Counted from the first letter of the stretch, positions 7,529 to 16,490 are shown. The stretch is DNA of 64,000 nucleotides from Sphingomonas sp. OK281 (GCF_900115295.1 NZ_FOVZ01000002.1:434001-498000); one strand, 5' to 3'. Numbers and translations: made by a program. The notes: generated by a model from the letters alone, not told the origin.

Positions 7529-7818
7529 GCTGCGCCCTCCTGCCGGTCGAGGACGGTGGCGCGCCAGACGATCGCGTTCGCTCCCGAGACGTTCCGCCGG
7601 CGTTGACCGGTGTCGCGGATCATGCCCTTCTTTAGCAGCTCGGTGAACCGTGGCTGGAGCGAGTAGCGCGCATAGCCGGCAACCTTACACGTCTCGTCTA
7701 CCGTCAGGCCTGAGGGGTGCGCGTACAGCACCTTGTGGACAACGGCACGGAGATGATCTGCCATTGGAGCAATGCCCGCATAGGCGGCGGCACTGGTGTC
7801 GCTGCGGTGTCGTGTCAT
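7525..7818 (-). CDS. winged-helix-like small protein
   Basis: 97 aa. MADHLRAVVHKVLYAHPSGL, VDETCKVAGYARYSLQPRFTELLKKGMIRDTGQRR has the order helix, helix, recognition helix and beta-wing typical of winged-helix domains that sense or bind DNA ends. Coupled to its neighbours by four-base overlaps. Probably helps control or prime replication; no finer call is possible. Confidence 0.55.
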   Translation of the reverse strand: MTRHRSDTSAAAYAGIAPMADHLRAVVHKVLYAHPSGLTVDETCKVAGYARYSLQPRFTELLKKGMIRDTGQRRRNVSGANAIVWRATVLDRQEGAA

Positions 7819-8015
7819 GCTGCGCCTCCATCGGCGAGAGGGGGGAGGCCGTGCTTGGCGAGCAAGATCACCAGCCAGTTGCGCTGCTTCTCGCTGAGCG
7901 GGTTCGCGTCGAAGGCGAGGCCGCCGAGGAACTGCCCTTCACGCGGTCTCAGCGGCAGGCCCGCATTGATTAATGCAAGGGCCGCATCGGCGTGGGCGCG
8001 GAATGCATCAGCCAT
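7815..8015 (-). CDS. small conserved-type phage protein
   Basis: 66 aa. Contains NPLSEKQRNWLVILLAKHGLPPL, a helix seen in short proteins of recombination/replication modules in alphaproteobacterial phages. No catalytic motif. Four-base overlap with the downstream gene supports translation. The function is unknown. Confidence 0.5.
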   Translation of the reverse strand: MADAFRAHADAALALINAGLPLRPREGQFLGGLAFDANPLSEKQRNWLVILLAKHGLPPLADGGAA

Positions 8016-8217
8016 GTTGCGCGTCGCCCCAGGCTAGCCCGGCGAGAAGTCCCGCGCGTGCGCCGATGACGCCAGCGAGACGAAGCCGTTGAAGGCGAAG
8101 TGCGGCACTGCTATCTGCGGATGCGCTGCTGTTGAGCAAATTTGTGGAGGGTCGGACTGTGGCGGTCCGGCCCTTTCGCGTCTTAAGGGCGACGCTCGCC
8201 GCGGCTGCTGTGAACAT
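8008..8217 (-). CDS. possible small ORF between excisionase and the next gene
   Basis: 69 aa, Ala/Ser/Arg-rich, no domain recognised. It would fill the otherwise empty 208 bases between the excisionase-type gene and the next gene and overlaps the latter by eight bases, which fits the tight packing of this operon. The composition is weakly coding-like, so it could also be a leader region. Confidence 0.3.
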   Translation of the reverse strand: MFTAAAASVALKTRKGRTATVRPSTNLLNSSASADSSAALRLQRLRLAGVIGARAGLLAGLAWGDAQHG

Positions 8218-8223
8218 TGGCGA

Positions 8224-8403
8224 TCACGCAGCCATTGCCTGTGGGTCGATCAGCCGGTGCAGACTGGCGACTTTGATCAGGCGCCGCGTGCCGAGCTTAG
8301 TGAACTCCAGGCGACCCTCGCGCATGTGCTTATAGATCGTGTTCGGGCACACGCCGATCGCTTCGGCGGCATCCCGTACGCTGCATGCAATTCGATTTTC
8401 CAT
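8224..8403 (-). CDS. AlpA/excisionase-type HTH protein
   Basis: 59 aa. CSVRDAAEAIGVCPNTIYKHMREGRLEFTKLGTRRLIK is a MerR-like winged helix-turn-helix of the excisionase family: the helix-turn-helix includes NTIYKHMREG, and the wing is KLGTRRLI. I chose the ATG at 8403 because GGAG lies eight bases upstream; an earlier GTG at 8424 is possible. Such proteins direct excision with the integrase or activate the early operon of P4-like elements. It is the first gene of the run toward the primase. Confidence 0.75.
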   Translation of the reverse strand: MENRIACSVRDAAEAIGVCPNTIYKHMREGRLEFTKLGTRRLIKVASLHRLIDPQAMAA

Positions 8404-8518
8404 CGTGCCATCTCCATTGTGCACGGTAATGACGACCGGTGCACAGCGGTGATGGCTGATGCGGAACTGCCTGAGTATGCGGCGGAAATGGCGAAATAGT
8501 AGGATTGTGTGGCGTTAA

Positions 8519-9385
8519 TTATGCCTCCTGGCGGTCAACCATTTTCGCCTGCATTTTCACCAGGGCACGCATAACGCCCCGTGCATCGCGCGCAGCGTTG
8601 GTGTTTTCCGGCAGATTTAAGCCAAGGCGTAAATACTCCTCCTTGAGCATCGCTCCGAGAGCGTCGTCCGAAAGACCATCGAGTACGTCGATCCCTTCAG
8701 CCTGAACGCGAAGGACGAACATCGCTATCGGTTCACCATTCTTGCCGGCCGGTCGACCCCTTCCTCGCCGCGCCGCGGGGTCATGCGAATGGCTGCGGGA
8801 TACTATAGGGGGCGGCACGTTGTCTCTGACCGGCATAGGGCTGGTCGGGGCTGTCGCACTGGTAGCCGTCGGAATGCTCGGCGAAGGGGTATCGGGTGCG
8901 CCAGTTGGTCGACGCGGCGTCAGGGTAAGAATGTCCTCCCAGAAGAACCAGAACCCCTTCAGTTCTAAATAATCTTCGTCGTCATCGTCGCGATATACCT
9001 GAAGCGTCAGGCCATTTTCCCATTCATGGCTTAGCTCTTTACCTTCGAAGATTGCCGGATCTGCATACGCGAGACGGGGTAAATCCTTCGCGTCTTCAGT
9101 CACGAAGACGCATCGCACCCGCCCGGACGCAATGCCTGCAATGACGATCTCTTCGGCTAACTCCGACCGTCCCGCAGAGCGCTCGAGTACCCATCCAAGA
9201 GATTCTTCGCGAAACTCAGTCCATTTTTTCAATCCAACCACTTCGCTGAACGAGCCCGTCGCGATCCACGACATCGCCTCGCTGGGATCTATGACGAGGG
9301 GCGCATTGGCGCCGAAAAGCATATCCTCGGCTACCGCGACTTCTGCGTCCATGTCGAACAGGACAACTTCTGGGACGCGGCTCAT
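8519..9385 (-). CDS. unknown protein coupled to the integrase
   Basis: 288 aa. The N-terminal 170 residues look globular, with VPEVVLFDMDAEVAVAEDML, ESLGWVLERSAGRSELAEEI and a very acidic patch YRDDDDEDYLEL. A Pro/Ser/Thr linker follows (about 175-215), then RRGRGRPAGKNG, an AT-hook-like basic motif, and a helical C-terminus. The ATG at 9385 overlaps the integrase stop by four bases, so I prefer it over the in-frame start at 9439. A DNA-associated role is possible from the basic GRGRP segment; otherwise unknown. Confidence 0.6.
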   Translation of the reverse strand: MSRVPEVVLFDMDAEVAVAEDMLFGANAPLVIDPSEAMSWIATGSFSEVVGLKKWTEFREESLGWVLERSAGRSELAEEIVIAGIASGRVRCVFVTEDAKDLPRLAYADPAIFEGKELSHEWENGLTLQVYRDDDDEDYLELKGFWFFWEDILTLTPRRPTGAPDTPSPSIPTATSATAPTSPMPVRDNVPPPIVSRSHSHDPAARRGRGRPAGKNGEPIAMFVLRVQAEGIDVLDGLSDDALGAMLKEEYLRLGLNLPENTNAARDARGVMRALVKMQAKMVDRQEA

Positions 9386-10623
9386 GCTGACGCCGCCAGG
9401 CGCACGACGTTGCTGACGCCCGCGCAATAGTCTGCCCACATCGTCATCAGCGCTCGCCTCCGCTCGAGAAAATCAGTCCGGCGGTATGCCGCTTCCACCT
9501 TGTCCGGCAGTTTATGGGCCAGAGCCTTGTCGACCACTTCTTTCGGTATGCTAGTCGTCTCTGCTGCCCAGTCGGTGAAGGCGCTTCGGAAGCCATGCAC
9601 GGTTACGCTGTCGCGGCCGTCGTCACGCATCACCTTGGTCATCGTCATGTCGCTCAGTGCTTTTCGAGGCGACGAGAAGAACACGAGGCCATCGTCGCTC
9701 GTCCGAGCCTCGAAGCGCCGGCGCAGGATCTTAATCGCGGCGGGTGCGAGGGGCACGATATGGACCTGCTTCATCTTCATGCGGGCCGCCGGGATCGTCC
9801 ACATGCCCTTGTCGAGGTCGAACTCAGGCCAAGCCGCGAACCGTGTCTCGTTCGATCGGACTGCGTTCAAGATCGTGAATTGGAGTGCATCGCGCCCGGC
9901 GGTGGTGTCGGCCGAAGCGAGCTGCGCCATATACGCAGGCACGTCCTCATACGGCATCGCGGCGAAGTGATTGTCGGCCTGGGGCTGTCGGGGCAGGCCC
10001 TTGCGAACCGACTTCAACGACGTCTCAGACGGTCTCCACCCCTTGATATGCGCGAAGTCGAGTACCGCACCGATGCGCTGAAGCGCCCGCCGAGAGGTCT
10101 CCGGGATCGTGAGCCAGATCGGCGCGAGAGCGTCCCGGACCATGATGCTGGTGATCGCGTCGACCGGCTTGTCGCCGATCGCTGGGAAGATATGCGACGC
10201 CAAGCTGCTGAGCCAGCCATCCGCATGCTTCTTGTTCCGCCACCCGGCCTTGAGTTCGGCATGGCAATCCCGCGCAGCCTTCTCGAAAGTGGGAATGGCG
10301 ACGGGCACTTTTTTGCGTTCAGCCACCGGATCGATGCCTGCCTTGACCAGCCGCTTGTACGCGTCGGCCTTGTCGCGAGCCTCGCTCAGGGTGAGGGACC
10401 GACGGTCAAGCAGCGGGATACTATCTGCCGAAGCCTGAGCTTCCTTGGTGCGGGGCCCTGTCTCGGCTGTCCCAAGGCCAAGGTCGCGCCGTACCCCATC
10501 GGACTGGATACGAAGCAGCCAAGACCGGGCTCCGGACTCCTTCACGAGAAGGTACAGGCCATCGCCATCTGCATGGCGTCCTTCGGCTGCGCTCTTCACC
10601 TTCAACGCTGTCAGCTTGCCCAT
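9382..10623 (-). CDS. int: P4-type tyrosine recombinase (integrase)
   Basis: 413 aa. N-terminal DUF4102 arm-binding domain (LTALKVKSAAEGRHADGDGLYLLV, then SWLLRIQSDGVRRDLGLG), a core-binding domain (about 100-200) and a catalytic domain. Catalytic residues are visible: Arg in ILNAVRSNETRF (about 250), Lys-containing strand WTIPAARMKMKQVH, HGFRS (about 342) and the nucleophilic Tyr in EAAYRRTDFLERR (about 380). The length is normal for the family. It is the first gene at the right end of the element and would integrate and, with the excisionase-type protein, excise it. Confidence 0.92.
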   Translation of the reverse strand: MGKLTALKVKSAAEGRHADGDGLYLLVKESGARSWLLRIQSDGVRRDLGLGTAETGPRTKEAQASADSIPLLDRRSLTLSEARDKADAYKRLVKAGIDPVAERKKVPVAIPTFEKAARDCHAELKAGWRNKKHADGWLSSLASHIFPAIGDKPVDAITSIMVRDALAPIWLTIPETSRRALQRIGAVLDFAHIKGWRPSETSLKSVRKGLPRQPQADNHFAAMPYEDVPAYMAQLASADTTAGRDALQFTILNAVRSNETRFAAWPEFDLDKGMWTIPAARMKMKQVHIVPLAPAAIKILRRRFEARTSDDGLVFFSSPRKALSDMTMTKVMRDDGRDSVTVHGFRSAFTDWAAETTSIPKEVVDKALAHKLPDKVEAAYRRTDFLERRRALMTMWADYCAGVSNVVRLAASA

Positions 10624-10769
10624 GTGGCCCCCTCATCAGTTACCACACTGTATCGTGCTTACGAGTGCGCAGCAATGCGCAGCGGTGAACAATTGTTCGC
10701 GGAAAATGGCGGATTTGCTGGGGTTAAGTGAGCGGGGGTGATTGGCGGTGCGCAGAAGTTAGACAGACT

Positions 10770-10781
10770 CCGTCTCCGCCA
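10770..10781 (+). other. candidate att core: match to a tRNA-Ser 3' end
   Basis: The plus strand reads CCGTCTCCGCCA, the acceptor-stem 3' strand, discriminator G and CCA of many tRNA-Ser genes. No D, anticodon or T arm is recognisable upstream, so this is a fragment, as left at the displaced end after integration into a tRNA gene. It lies about 150 bases upstream of the integrase start, where attP is expected. It predicts an intact tRNA-Ser at the left end of the element, beyond this window. The match is short and unconfirmed. Confidence 0.45.
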
Positions 10782-10984
10782 AAACCCTCTTCGTAGGGGT
10801 TGCAAAAGTCCGCCGATGTCGACTTTTCCTTCTTGGTGCTGACGCGTAGCATGCCATCTTGGCCAACGCAGTCCATCGATTTCGAGACATGCGGTGTTGG
10901 CGCACGAAAAGTGGTGCTTTGGCTGCCCGTGCCACGTGGTGCGAGGGTTTGCGCGGTCAGGCCAAGCAAGAAATCTTAAGAGTT

Positions 10985-11230
10985 GCGGTGGCTTGAGGCG
11001 CTCCACGAAAACGGTGTCGCGCCATTAGTGTCCATGCTGATGTTGATCTTCGTGCGCGGGGCCACGGCAGTGGAGATCATTCTCGTGAACTGCAGCCACT
11101 GCTAGCCGTCGAAGATCGCCGACTTGCCGTAGCCGGCCACCGCTTCTTCCAGCGCCTCGATGCAGAACCCGGAGCCAGCTTCGACGTTCTCGGTCGGCGG
11201 TTGTTCACCTCGATCTGTACCGCTTCATAA
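10985..11230 (-). pseudogene. decayed IS3-family transposase (OrfB C-terminal remnant)
   Basis: On the minus strand, in shifting frames, the pieces FCIEALEEAVAGYGKSAIFDG (11106-11168), QWLQFTR, KINISMDTNGA (11018-11042) and VFVERLK (10992-11012) follow the order of the DDE C-terminal region of IS3-family OrfB, where the usual text is 'ALEEAL..FGKP.IFNTDQGSQFTS...ISMDG.G...DNVFVERLW'. The reading frame is broken by stops and indels and both ends of the element are missing. It lies just outside the presumed element end. Confidence 0.65.
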
Positions 11231-11825
11231 GCGTCACCAGCGTCAATTTGCCTTTGATGCCAGCCAACGTCACTTGAACGCCGAGTTGTGATCCCGGCAG
11301 GCCGCTTTGCTCGTCTTGCCTCCTGCTCGCAGCCGGCATGGTCGCTGGCGGATCGACAATCCCTTGATCCTGCCCTTCAGATCTCCGAGCCACCTGTGAT
11401 CGGCCCGCGCCCTTGACGGCGCGGTGCCATCCGGCCGCTTGATCTGCGCGCAAGCTCGCGTGTCGCTATGGGCGCCTTCGACAGGCTTCAACAAGACCAA
11501 TCCCGATACCCTGGCCAGAGGCAGTCCGCGTCACGATGACCTCTATCGGCATCTCCCCGGTGTGATCTGCAGGAAAGACCAATTGCCTGATCGGCAAGCT
11601 ACCATTGCCGCATGGTCGGGGAGCCAATTGTTACGATCGAATGATCACGTGGCGAACAGTGTCGCGGTCAAGATTGTAGGTCGTGGAGTTTAGACCAACC
11701 TGCCCTTCAACAAGTGAGCGCCCGGCGTGTCGTAAGGCATAGCGAATATGCGCCGTATTCGCCCAGGATGAATAGTTCGTGACAACGGATTTCATATAAA
11801 GACCAATTGAATCATGGGGGGCATG
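11231..11825. other. 595-bp stretch without a credible gene, upstream of the first TonB receptor
   Basis: Several short ORFs overlap here on both strands but none has a protein-like composition. The part to about 11,640 may be further decayed mobile-element DNA next to the IS3 remnant. The last 150 bases are less GC-rich and should hold the promoter of the receptor gene. I see no clear operator. Confidence 0.4.
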
Positions 11826-14351
11826 ATGACTAAAACGGCACACAAACTTCTTCGAACGTCTTCGAATTGCGTGATGGCGACCGGGCTCGTCCTGGCGGCA
11901 GGACTGATGCCGGTTGGCGCCGCGGCGCAGGTGACCAACCCGAAACCGACCGAGGCCACCGAAGTCAGCGAGAACACGGACGGCGACATCGTCGTCACCG
12001 CACGCAAGCGAGCGGAGGATATCCTGAAGGTCCCGGTCACGGTGTCGGCGCTCACCAGCGAGGATATCGAGCGACGCGGCATCGTCTCGGTGGCGGATAT
12101 CGCCGAGAATACCCCCGGTCTCAACGTGAACAACAATTCCGCGGGACGCGCGGATCGCTCGTTCCAGCAACTCGTCCTGCGGGGATTCACGCCGTCGACC
12201 GTGCTGTCGACCACCACGTCGATGTTCATCGACGGTGTCGCGGTATCGTCGCCCTCGGCGTTCACCTCGATCAGCAATCCGGAGCGGATCGAAGTTCTCA
12301 AGGGGCCGCAAAGCGCCTATTTTGGGCGCAACACCTTTGCCGGCGCGGTGAACGTCGTCAACAAGCTGCCGAGCGGCGAATGGGGTGGATCGGTCACCGG
12401 GATGAGCGGGACCCGCAACAATTACCGAGTTCGCGGCGACATTGAGGGTCCGATCCTGGGCGACGCGCTGACGTTCCGCGTGTCGGCCGACCGGTTCGCC
12501 AAGGATGGGTCCTACATCAACGCTTACGACGGCGGTACGCTGGGCGATCAATCGACGACCTCGGGCAGCCTGCTCGTCGTCGCCAAGCCGTTCGACGGGC
12601 TCGTCATCAAGGCGTTCGGATTTCTCTCGCAGGACAAGGACGGGGTCGCCGCAAACAGCCGGATATCCGCGTACACGGTAAAGGATGCAGCGGGTAACGT
12701 CGTCGTTCAGGGGCAGTCGAACTGCACGCTGACCGGCAACAGCGTCGGCGTTGCCGGACTGGGGGTGGCGACGTCCAACCCCTATATCTGCGGGACCACG
12801 CCGAAGCTCGCCAATCCGGTCTCGTCCAACACGCTGCTCGACAGCTATATCAAGAATTTCCTGGCGAACCCGACCGGGCGGTTGATCGATCCGAAAGACG
12901 GTACGCAGGGCTATGGGCTGGTCCGGAACTATCAGCATTATCATCTGACCGCCGACTGGTCGGTGACCGACGCGCTGACGCTGTCCTATCTCGCCGGGTA
13001 TAATCACGAGGAATGGAGCCAGCTGTCGGATCTGGATGGTTATGACACGACCTCGCTCGCCAATCCGCTCGGCGGCACGGGCTCGCGCAGCTATTTCGAT
13101 TTTCCCTATCTCGTCGAGCGGATCCAGGAGGATTACTCGCTAGAGACGCGGGCATCGTATGATTCAGGGCCATTCCGTGGCACCGTGGGCCTGAGCTATC
13201 TGAATGCATGGGACCAGAGTGATCTGGGCGGCGGCAACGGGGCGTTGGGAACGCGGGTTACGTCGACGATCTCCGGGAAGAACCGGGCACGCACCATGGG
13301 TGTGTTCTTTGGCCTGACCTATGATCTGACGTCGCGATTCTCAGTGAGCCTGGAAGGGCGGTATCAGCTCGATACGCTCTATGCCTATGCCTCGCCAGCA
13401 GGGATCGTGGCGACGACCAGTCTGTTCATCCCGGCGGGAACCTACGCGGGGGGCGCGGTGATCGCCAAGCAGACCTACAAGAACTTCCTGCCCCGTGCGA
13501 TCGCGAACTACCAGATTTCGCCGTCCCTCATGGTCTATGCGTCGGCCGCCAAGGGCGTGAACCCCGGATCGTTCAACGCCGGCGTACTGGGGTTCGGCAC
13601 TGCCCTTCAGCAGGCTGCGGTCGATGCCGGCCTGAAGATTACGGTCGACCCTGAAAAGGTCACCAACTTCGAGATCGGCTTGAAGGGCAAGGCGCTCGAC
13701 AACCGCCTGCGCTTTTCGATCGCATCGTTTTATTCGCAATGGCGTAATCAGATCAACAGCATCCTGCTCACGGTCATGCAAGCCAATGGAACGACGGCGT
13801 TCGTGTCCGGATCGGCGAACAGCGGTTCGGTCGATCTCTATGGTCTCGAAGCGGAGGCGACTTTCGCAGCATCGAGCTTCGTGAGTTTCAATGTCGCTGC
13901 CGCGCTTAACGAGAGCAGTATCAAGTCCTTCGTCGGACCCACCGTCAGCAAATTGACGGGCGTCTATGACTTTTCGGGCAACGAGCAGCCCAACACCTCG
14001 AAATATTCCGCCAACGCGGGCGTCCAGATCGGCAGTGCGATCCGGGGGACGCCGAACGCATCGTGGTTCGCGCGGACCGACTGGTCGTTCAAGTCGGGGT
14101 TCTGGTCGAACCAGGCGAACATCGTGAAGACGCAGGACTCGCATACCTTCAACGCGCGCACCGGCGTCACGATCGACAATCTGTCGCTTGAACTGTTCGT
14201 CACGAACATCTTCAACAACAGTGCCTATACGAGCATCGCCGACAATTGGGTCTTCACACCGACCTTCGACAAGCTGGCCGTCAACTCGGCGCTTCTGGTC
14301 GGGCTGCGCGAACGTCGGACCGCGGGGGTTCAGGCCAAGATCAAGTTCTGA
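11826..14351 (+). CDS. TonB-dependent outer-membrane receptor
   Basis: About 841 aa. A signal peptide (MTKTAHKLLRTSSNCVMATG..., cleavage near GAAAQ) is followed by the TonB-box-like DIVVTARKRAEDILKVPVTV, a plug domain (about 45-165: ALTSEDIERRGIVSVADIAENTPGLNV, RIEVLKGPQSAYFGRNTFAGAVNVV) and a beta-barrel ending in the expected terminal Phe (AKIKF). It imports a scarce or bulky substrate across the outer membrane using TonB energy. Start: ATGs at 11814, 11823 and 11826 are in frame; a G-run just upstream best serves 11826. The adjacent exported hydrolase and DUF1838 gene suggest import of a carbon source rather than a siderophore. Confidence 0.9.
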   Translation: MTKTAHKLLRTSSNCVMATGLVLAAGLMPVGAAAQVTNPKPTEATEVSENTDGDIVVTARKRAEDILKVPVTVSALTSEDIERRGIVSVADIAENTPGLNVNNNSAGRADRSFQQLVLRGFTPSTVLSTTTSMFIDGVAVSSPSAFTSISNPERIEVLKGPQSAYFGRNTFAGAVNVVNKLPSGEWGGSVTGMSGTRNNYRVRGDIEGPILGDALTFRVSADRFAKDGSYINAYDGGTLGDQSTTSGSLLVVAKPFDGLVIKAFGFLSQDKDGVAANSRISAYTVKDAAGNVVVQGQSNCTLTGNSVGVAGLGVATSNPYICGTTPKLANPVSSNTLLDSYIKNFLANPTGRLIDPKDGTQGYGLVRNYQHYHLTADWSVTDALTLSYLAGYNHEEWSQLSDLDGYDTTSLANPLGGTGSRSYFDFPYLVERIQEDYSLETRASYDSGPFRGTVGLSYLNAWDQSDLGGGNGALGTRVTSTISGKNRARTMGVFFGLTYDLTSRFSVSLEGRYQLDTLYAYASPAGIVATTSLFIPAGTYAGGAVIAKQTYKNFLPRAIANYQISPSLMVYASAAKGVNPGSFNAGVLGFGTALQQAAVDAGLKITVDPEKVTNFEIGLKGKALDNRLRFSIASFYSQWRNQINSILLTVMQANGTTAFVSGSANSGSVDLYGLEAEATFAASSFVSFNVAAALNESSIKSFVGPTVSKLTGVYDFSGNEQPNTSKYSANAGVQIGSAIRGTPNASWFARTDWSFKSGFWSNQANIVKTQDSHTFNARTGVTIDNLSLELFVTNIFNNSAYTSIADNWVFTPTFDKLAVNSALLVGLRERRTAGVQAKIKF

Positions 14352-14370
14352 GGCCTTCCAGCCCATGCCT

Positions 14371-14402
14371 ATGACCGGCGGAAGGGTCCTTCCGCCGGTC
14401 AT
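14371..14402. terminator. strong hairpin after the TonB receptor
   Basis: A perfect 15-bp inverted repeat (arms beginning ATGACCGGCGG) with a 2-base loop lies 20 bases after the stop codon. There is only a short T-rich tail (CGTCTT). Probably a transcription terminator or a 3'-end stabiliser. Confidence 0.6.
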
Positions 14403-14475
14403 CGTCTTGCGCGCCATCATGATCCTACGACGTGATCGCGGCAAATCTATCGATCATGATGTGCGGGATCCACTG

Positions 14476-15540
14476 ATGACCTATCGCTCGTTTCTGCTCC
14501 GCGCTTCTGCCGGATTCCTGCTTCCCTTCGCTTGCGCCGGCCTCATATCGGCATCGGCATCGGCATCGGCATCGGCATCGGCATCGGCATCGGCAGTGGA
14601 GGCACGATCCGTCTACCGCGTCCTGCCACCGGTACGTCTGTGGCCGGGCGAGCCGCCGGGCATGCGCGACTGGCCCGGCCGTTCGCCGGTTCCCGTCGTG
14701 GAGAGTATCAGCGCGGACGGCAGGACCGTCTACAACGTCACCGACCCGAGCTACCAAGCCTATCTACCCGATCCTGCGCTGGCGACTGGCACGGCCGTCA
14801 TCATCGCACCCGGCGGCGGCTTTCGTCAGTTGGCGATCAAGCACGAGGGGGCCGAGGTTGCCGAATGGCTCGCACGGCACGGTATTGCCGCATTCGTGCT
14901 GCGATACCGGTTGGTTCAGCAGGGCACCGAGGACGTAGCGCCAGGCGACCGGATCAAAACGATGTCGCTCGACGTCACCAGCGCGCCTAGCGTTATGGAT
15001 GGCATCCAGGCGGTGACGTCGATACGCCGCCGCGCCGCTGAATACGGGATCGATTCCGCACGGATCGGTGCGATCGGCTTTTCGGCGGGCGGCCATGTCG
15101 TGTCGATGATGGCGCTCAACCCCCGTGTCGCCGACCGGGTGAATTTTGTAGCGCCCATCTACGGCGCGCCGTTCCTGACGAAGATGCCGGACTTTCCGCC
15201 GGCCAACCTGCCGCCCCCGCCGGGGAGCCCGACCGAGCCGTGGCTTGCACCGCCAGCGGTACCGGCGCCGGGTGCGCTGCCACCGATCTTCCTCGCGATG
15301 GCGCAGGACGACGTGGCTGTCGGGCAGGGCGTGCGACAGTTCTATGATGCGTTGTTCGCGGCCGGGTATCGCCCCGAACTGCATCTCTACCTGCGCGGCG
15401 GTCACGGTTTCGGAATGACCCCGCGAGGCAGCAGTTCGGACCATTTCCTGCAGGAGTTCTTCTGGTGGCTCGAAGCCCGCGGCCTGACCACGCGTACGCC
15501 GCCAGCAGCGCTCACTCCCACCGCTCGGAAGGCACGATGA
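14476..15540 (+). CDS. exported alpha/beta hydrolase (esterase/lipase, BD-FAE/Abhydrolase_3 type)
   Basis: 354 aa. The N-terminus has a signal peptide followed by a Ser-Ala repeat (ISASASASASASASASAVEA). The enzyme core has the oxyanion segment VIIAPGGGFRQLAIKHEG (about 109), nucleophile elbow IGFSAGGHV (Ser about 203), acid in AQDDVAVG (about 277) and His in LRGGHGFGM (about 310), a complete catalytic triad. Family members hydrolyse acyl esters in the periplasm or at the cell surface. The stop overlaps the next ATG by four bases. It lies downstream of the TonB receptor and could de-esterify the imported compound. Confidence 0.82.
   Translation: MTYRSFLLRASAGFLLPFACAGLISASASASASASASASAVEARSVYRVLPPVRLWPGEPPGMRDWPGRSPVPVVESISADGRTVYNVTDPSYQAYLPDPALATGTAVIIAPGGGFRQLAIKHEGAEVAEWLARHGIAAFVLRYRLVQQGTEDVAPGDRIKTMSLDVTSAPSVMDGIQAVTSIRRRAAEYGIDSARIGAIGFSAGGHVVSMMALNPRVADRVNFVAPIYGAPFLTKMPDFPPANLPPPPGSPTEPWLAPPAVPAPGALPPIFLAMAQDDVAVGQGVRQFYDALFAAGYRPELHLYLRGGHGFGMTPRGSSSDHFLQEFFWWLEARGLTTRTPPAALTPTARKAR
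14547..14595 (+). repeat. hexanucleotide microsatellite (GCATCG) in the signal-peptide region
   Basis: Seven perfect GCATCG units (14551-14592) plus a partial unit, encoding Ser-Ala pairs directly at the end of the hydrophobic signal segment. Slippage would add or remove two residues without shifting the frame. Confidence 0.9.
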
Positions 15541-16448
15541 TGGGCCCCAACCTGCTTTCCCGTCGTGCGGCGCTTGGCGGTACCGCAGCAATGCTGGGGG
15601 TTGGCCTGGCGGCCGGAACAGGCAGTGCGGCGAGCGCCGTCACGCCTCACACCCTCGACCTTGGCGATCCACGCCAGCGGGCGCGGGCACGGGCCAAGGT
15701 GATGGGATCAGCGGGCGAGGAGACCGTCCCGATCTTCTACCGCCTGCACCTTTACGCCTATCTCAACGACGGTGGCCTGATCCCGTTGTTCACGCTCAAT
15801 CACCTGAGCGTCACCGACTGGAGGCCGCTGGCAAACGGCAATCATCACGCGCGGACCTGGGAATGCGGGGTATATTGCCGCTTCGATACCGACGAGGTTC
15901 TCGACGTCTGGGCCAACCCCGTCACCGGCGAGACGCTGCCGGTGTGGAAATTCCTGGGCGGCCCGTTCACGGCTGAGGTCGGGCCCGACGGCGCGACCGT
16001 CGAGGGTGCCGAACTGAAGCCGCAGACGATCCGGATGGAGACGATCGGCGACATGCTGATGATTCCGATGGCGTCGAGCACGACGATGCCCAATCCGATG
16101 ACTCCCGCCGAATGGCCGACCCAATCCGCTGGCGCGACACGCTACTGGGAATCTCAGGCGACCTATTCGGCGCGGCTTGCCGACGTCGCCGATCCACGGC
16201 AGCTGAACGTCGCCGCGACCTGCACCTTCCAGAACATGGGAAGCTGGCATCCCTGGCTTGGCATGGGGAGTCGACCGGGGCGGACCTATGGTCGTGCGTA
16301 CGGCGCGAAACTGCGTAGCCTCGACGATCTGCCGGCCGGAATCCGCGCAGGGTTCGAGAAGAAGACGCCGGAAATCTTCGACACCGCGAACTGGACGAAG
16401 CCACGGCTCGACATCGTCGAGTTCCTCGCGGGCAAGACGCCGCGCTGA
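15537..16448 (+). CDS. DUF1838 protein, Tat-exported (copy 1)
   Basis: 303 aa. Begins with a twin-arginine signal (LLSRRAALGGTAAMLGVGLAAG), so it is exported folded. The body has family features: GSAGEETVPIFYRLHLYAYL, RTWECGVYCRFDTDEVLDVWANPVTGE, then ATCTFQNMGSWHPWLGMGSRPGRTYGRAYG and IVEFLAGKTPR. DUF1838 has no assigned reaction; members occur in sphingomonad catabolic clusters and often carry Tat or Sec signals. The ATG at 15537 overlaps the hydrolase stop by four bases; the longer in-frame start at 15465 is rejected because it would run far into the hydrolase gene and displace the signal. Two more copies lie at 34010 and 57895. Confidence 0.82.
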   Translation: MMGPNLLSRRAALGGTAAMLGVGLAAGTGSAASAVTPHTLDLGDPRQRARARAKVMGSAGEETVPIFYRLHLYAYLNDGGLIPLFTLNHLSVTDWRPLANGNHHARTWECGVYCRFDTDEVLDVWANPVTGETLPVWKFLGGPFTAEVGPDGATVEGAELKPQTIRMETIGDMLMIPMASSTTMPNPMTPAEWPTQSAGATRYWESQATYSARLADVADPRQLNVAATCTFQNMGSWHPWLGMGSRPGRTYGRAYGAKLRSLDDLPAGIRAGFEKKTPEIFDTANWTKPRLDIVEFLAGKTPR

Positions 16449-16455
16449 GCCGAAT

Positions 16456-16483
16456 CCGTCATCCTGGCGTACCGGGATGACGG
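16456..16483. terminator. bidirectional hairpin between convergent genes
   Basis: CCGTCATCC (16456-16464) pairs with GGATGACGG (16475-16483), a 9-bp stem between the convergent DUF1838 gene and the second receptor. Confidence 0.6.
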
Positions 16484-16490
16484 GACATCG

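Noticed and set aside
11205..11693. Small genes in the gap before the first receptor
   Set aside because: Overlapping ORFs on both strands with basic, low-quality translations next to a decayed transposase; more likely remnants.
11631..13007. Minus-strand open frame opposite the first TonB receptor
   Set aside because: The receptor plug motifs on the plus strand are unmistakable; the opposite translation has no family features.
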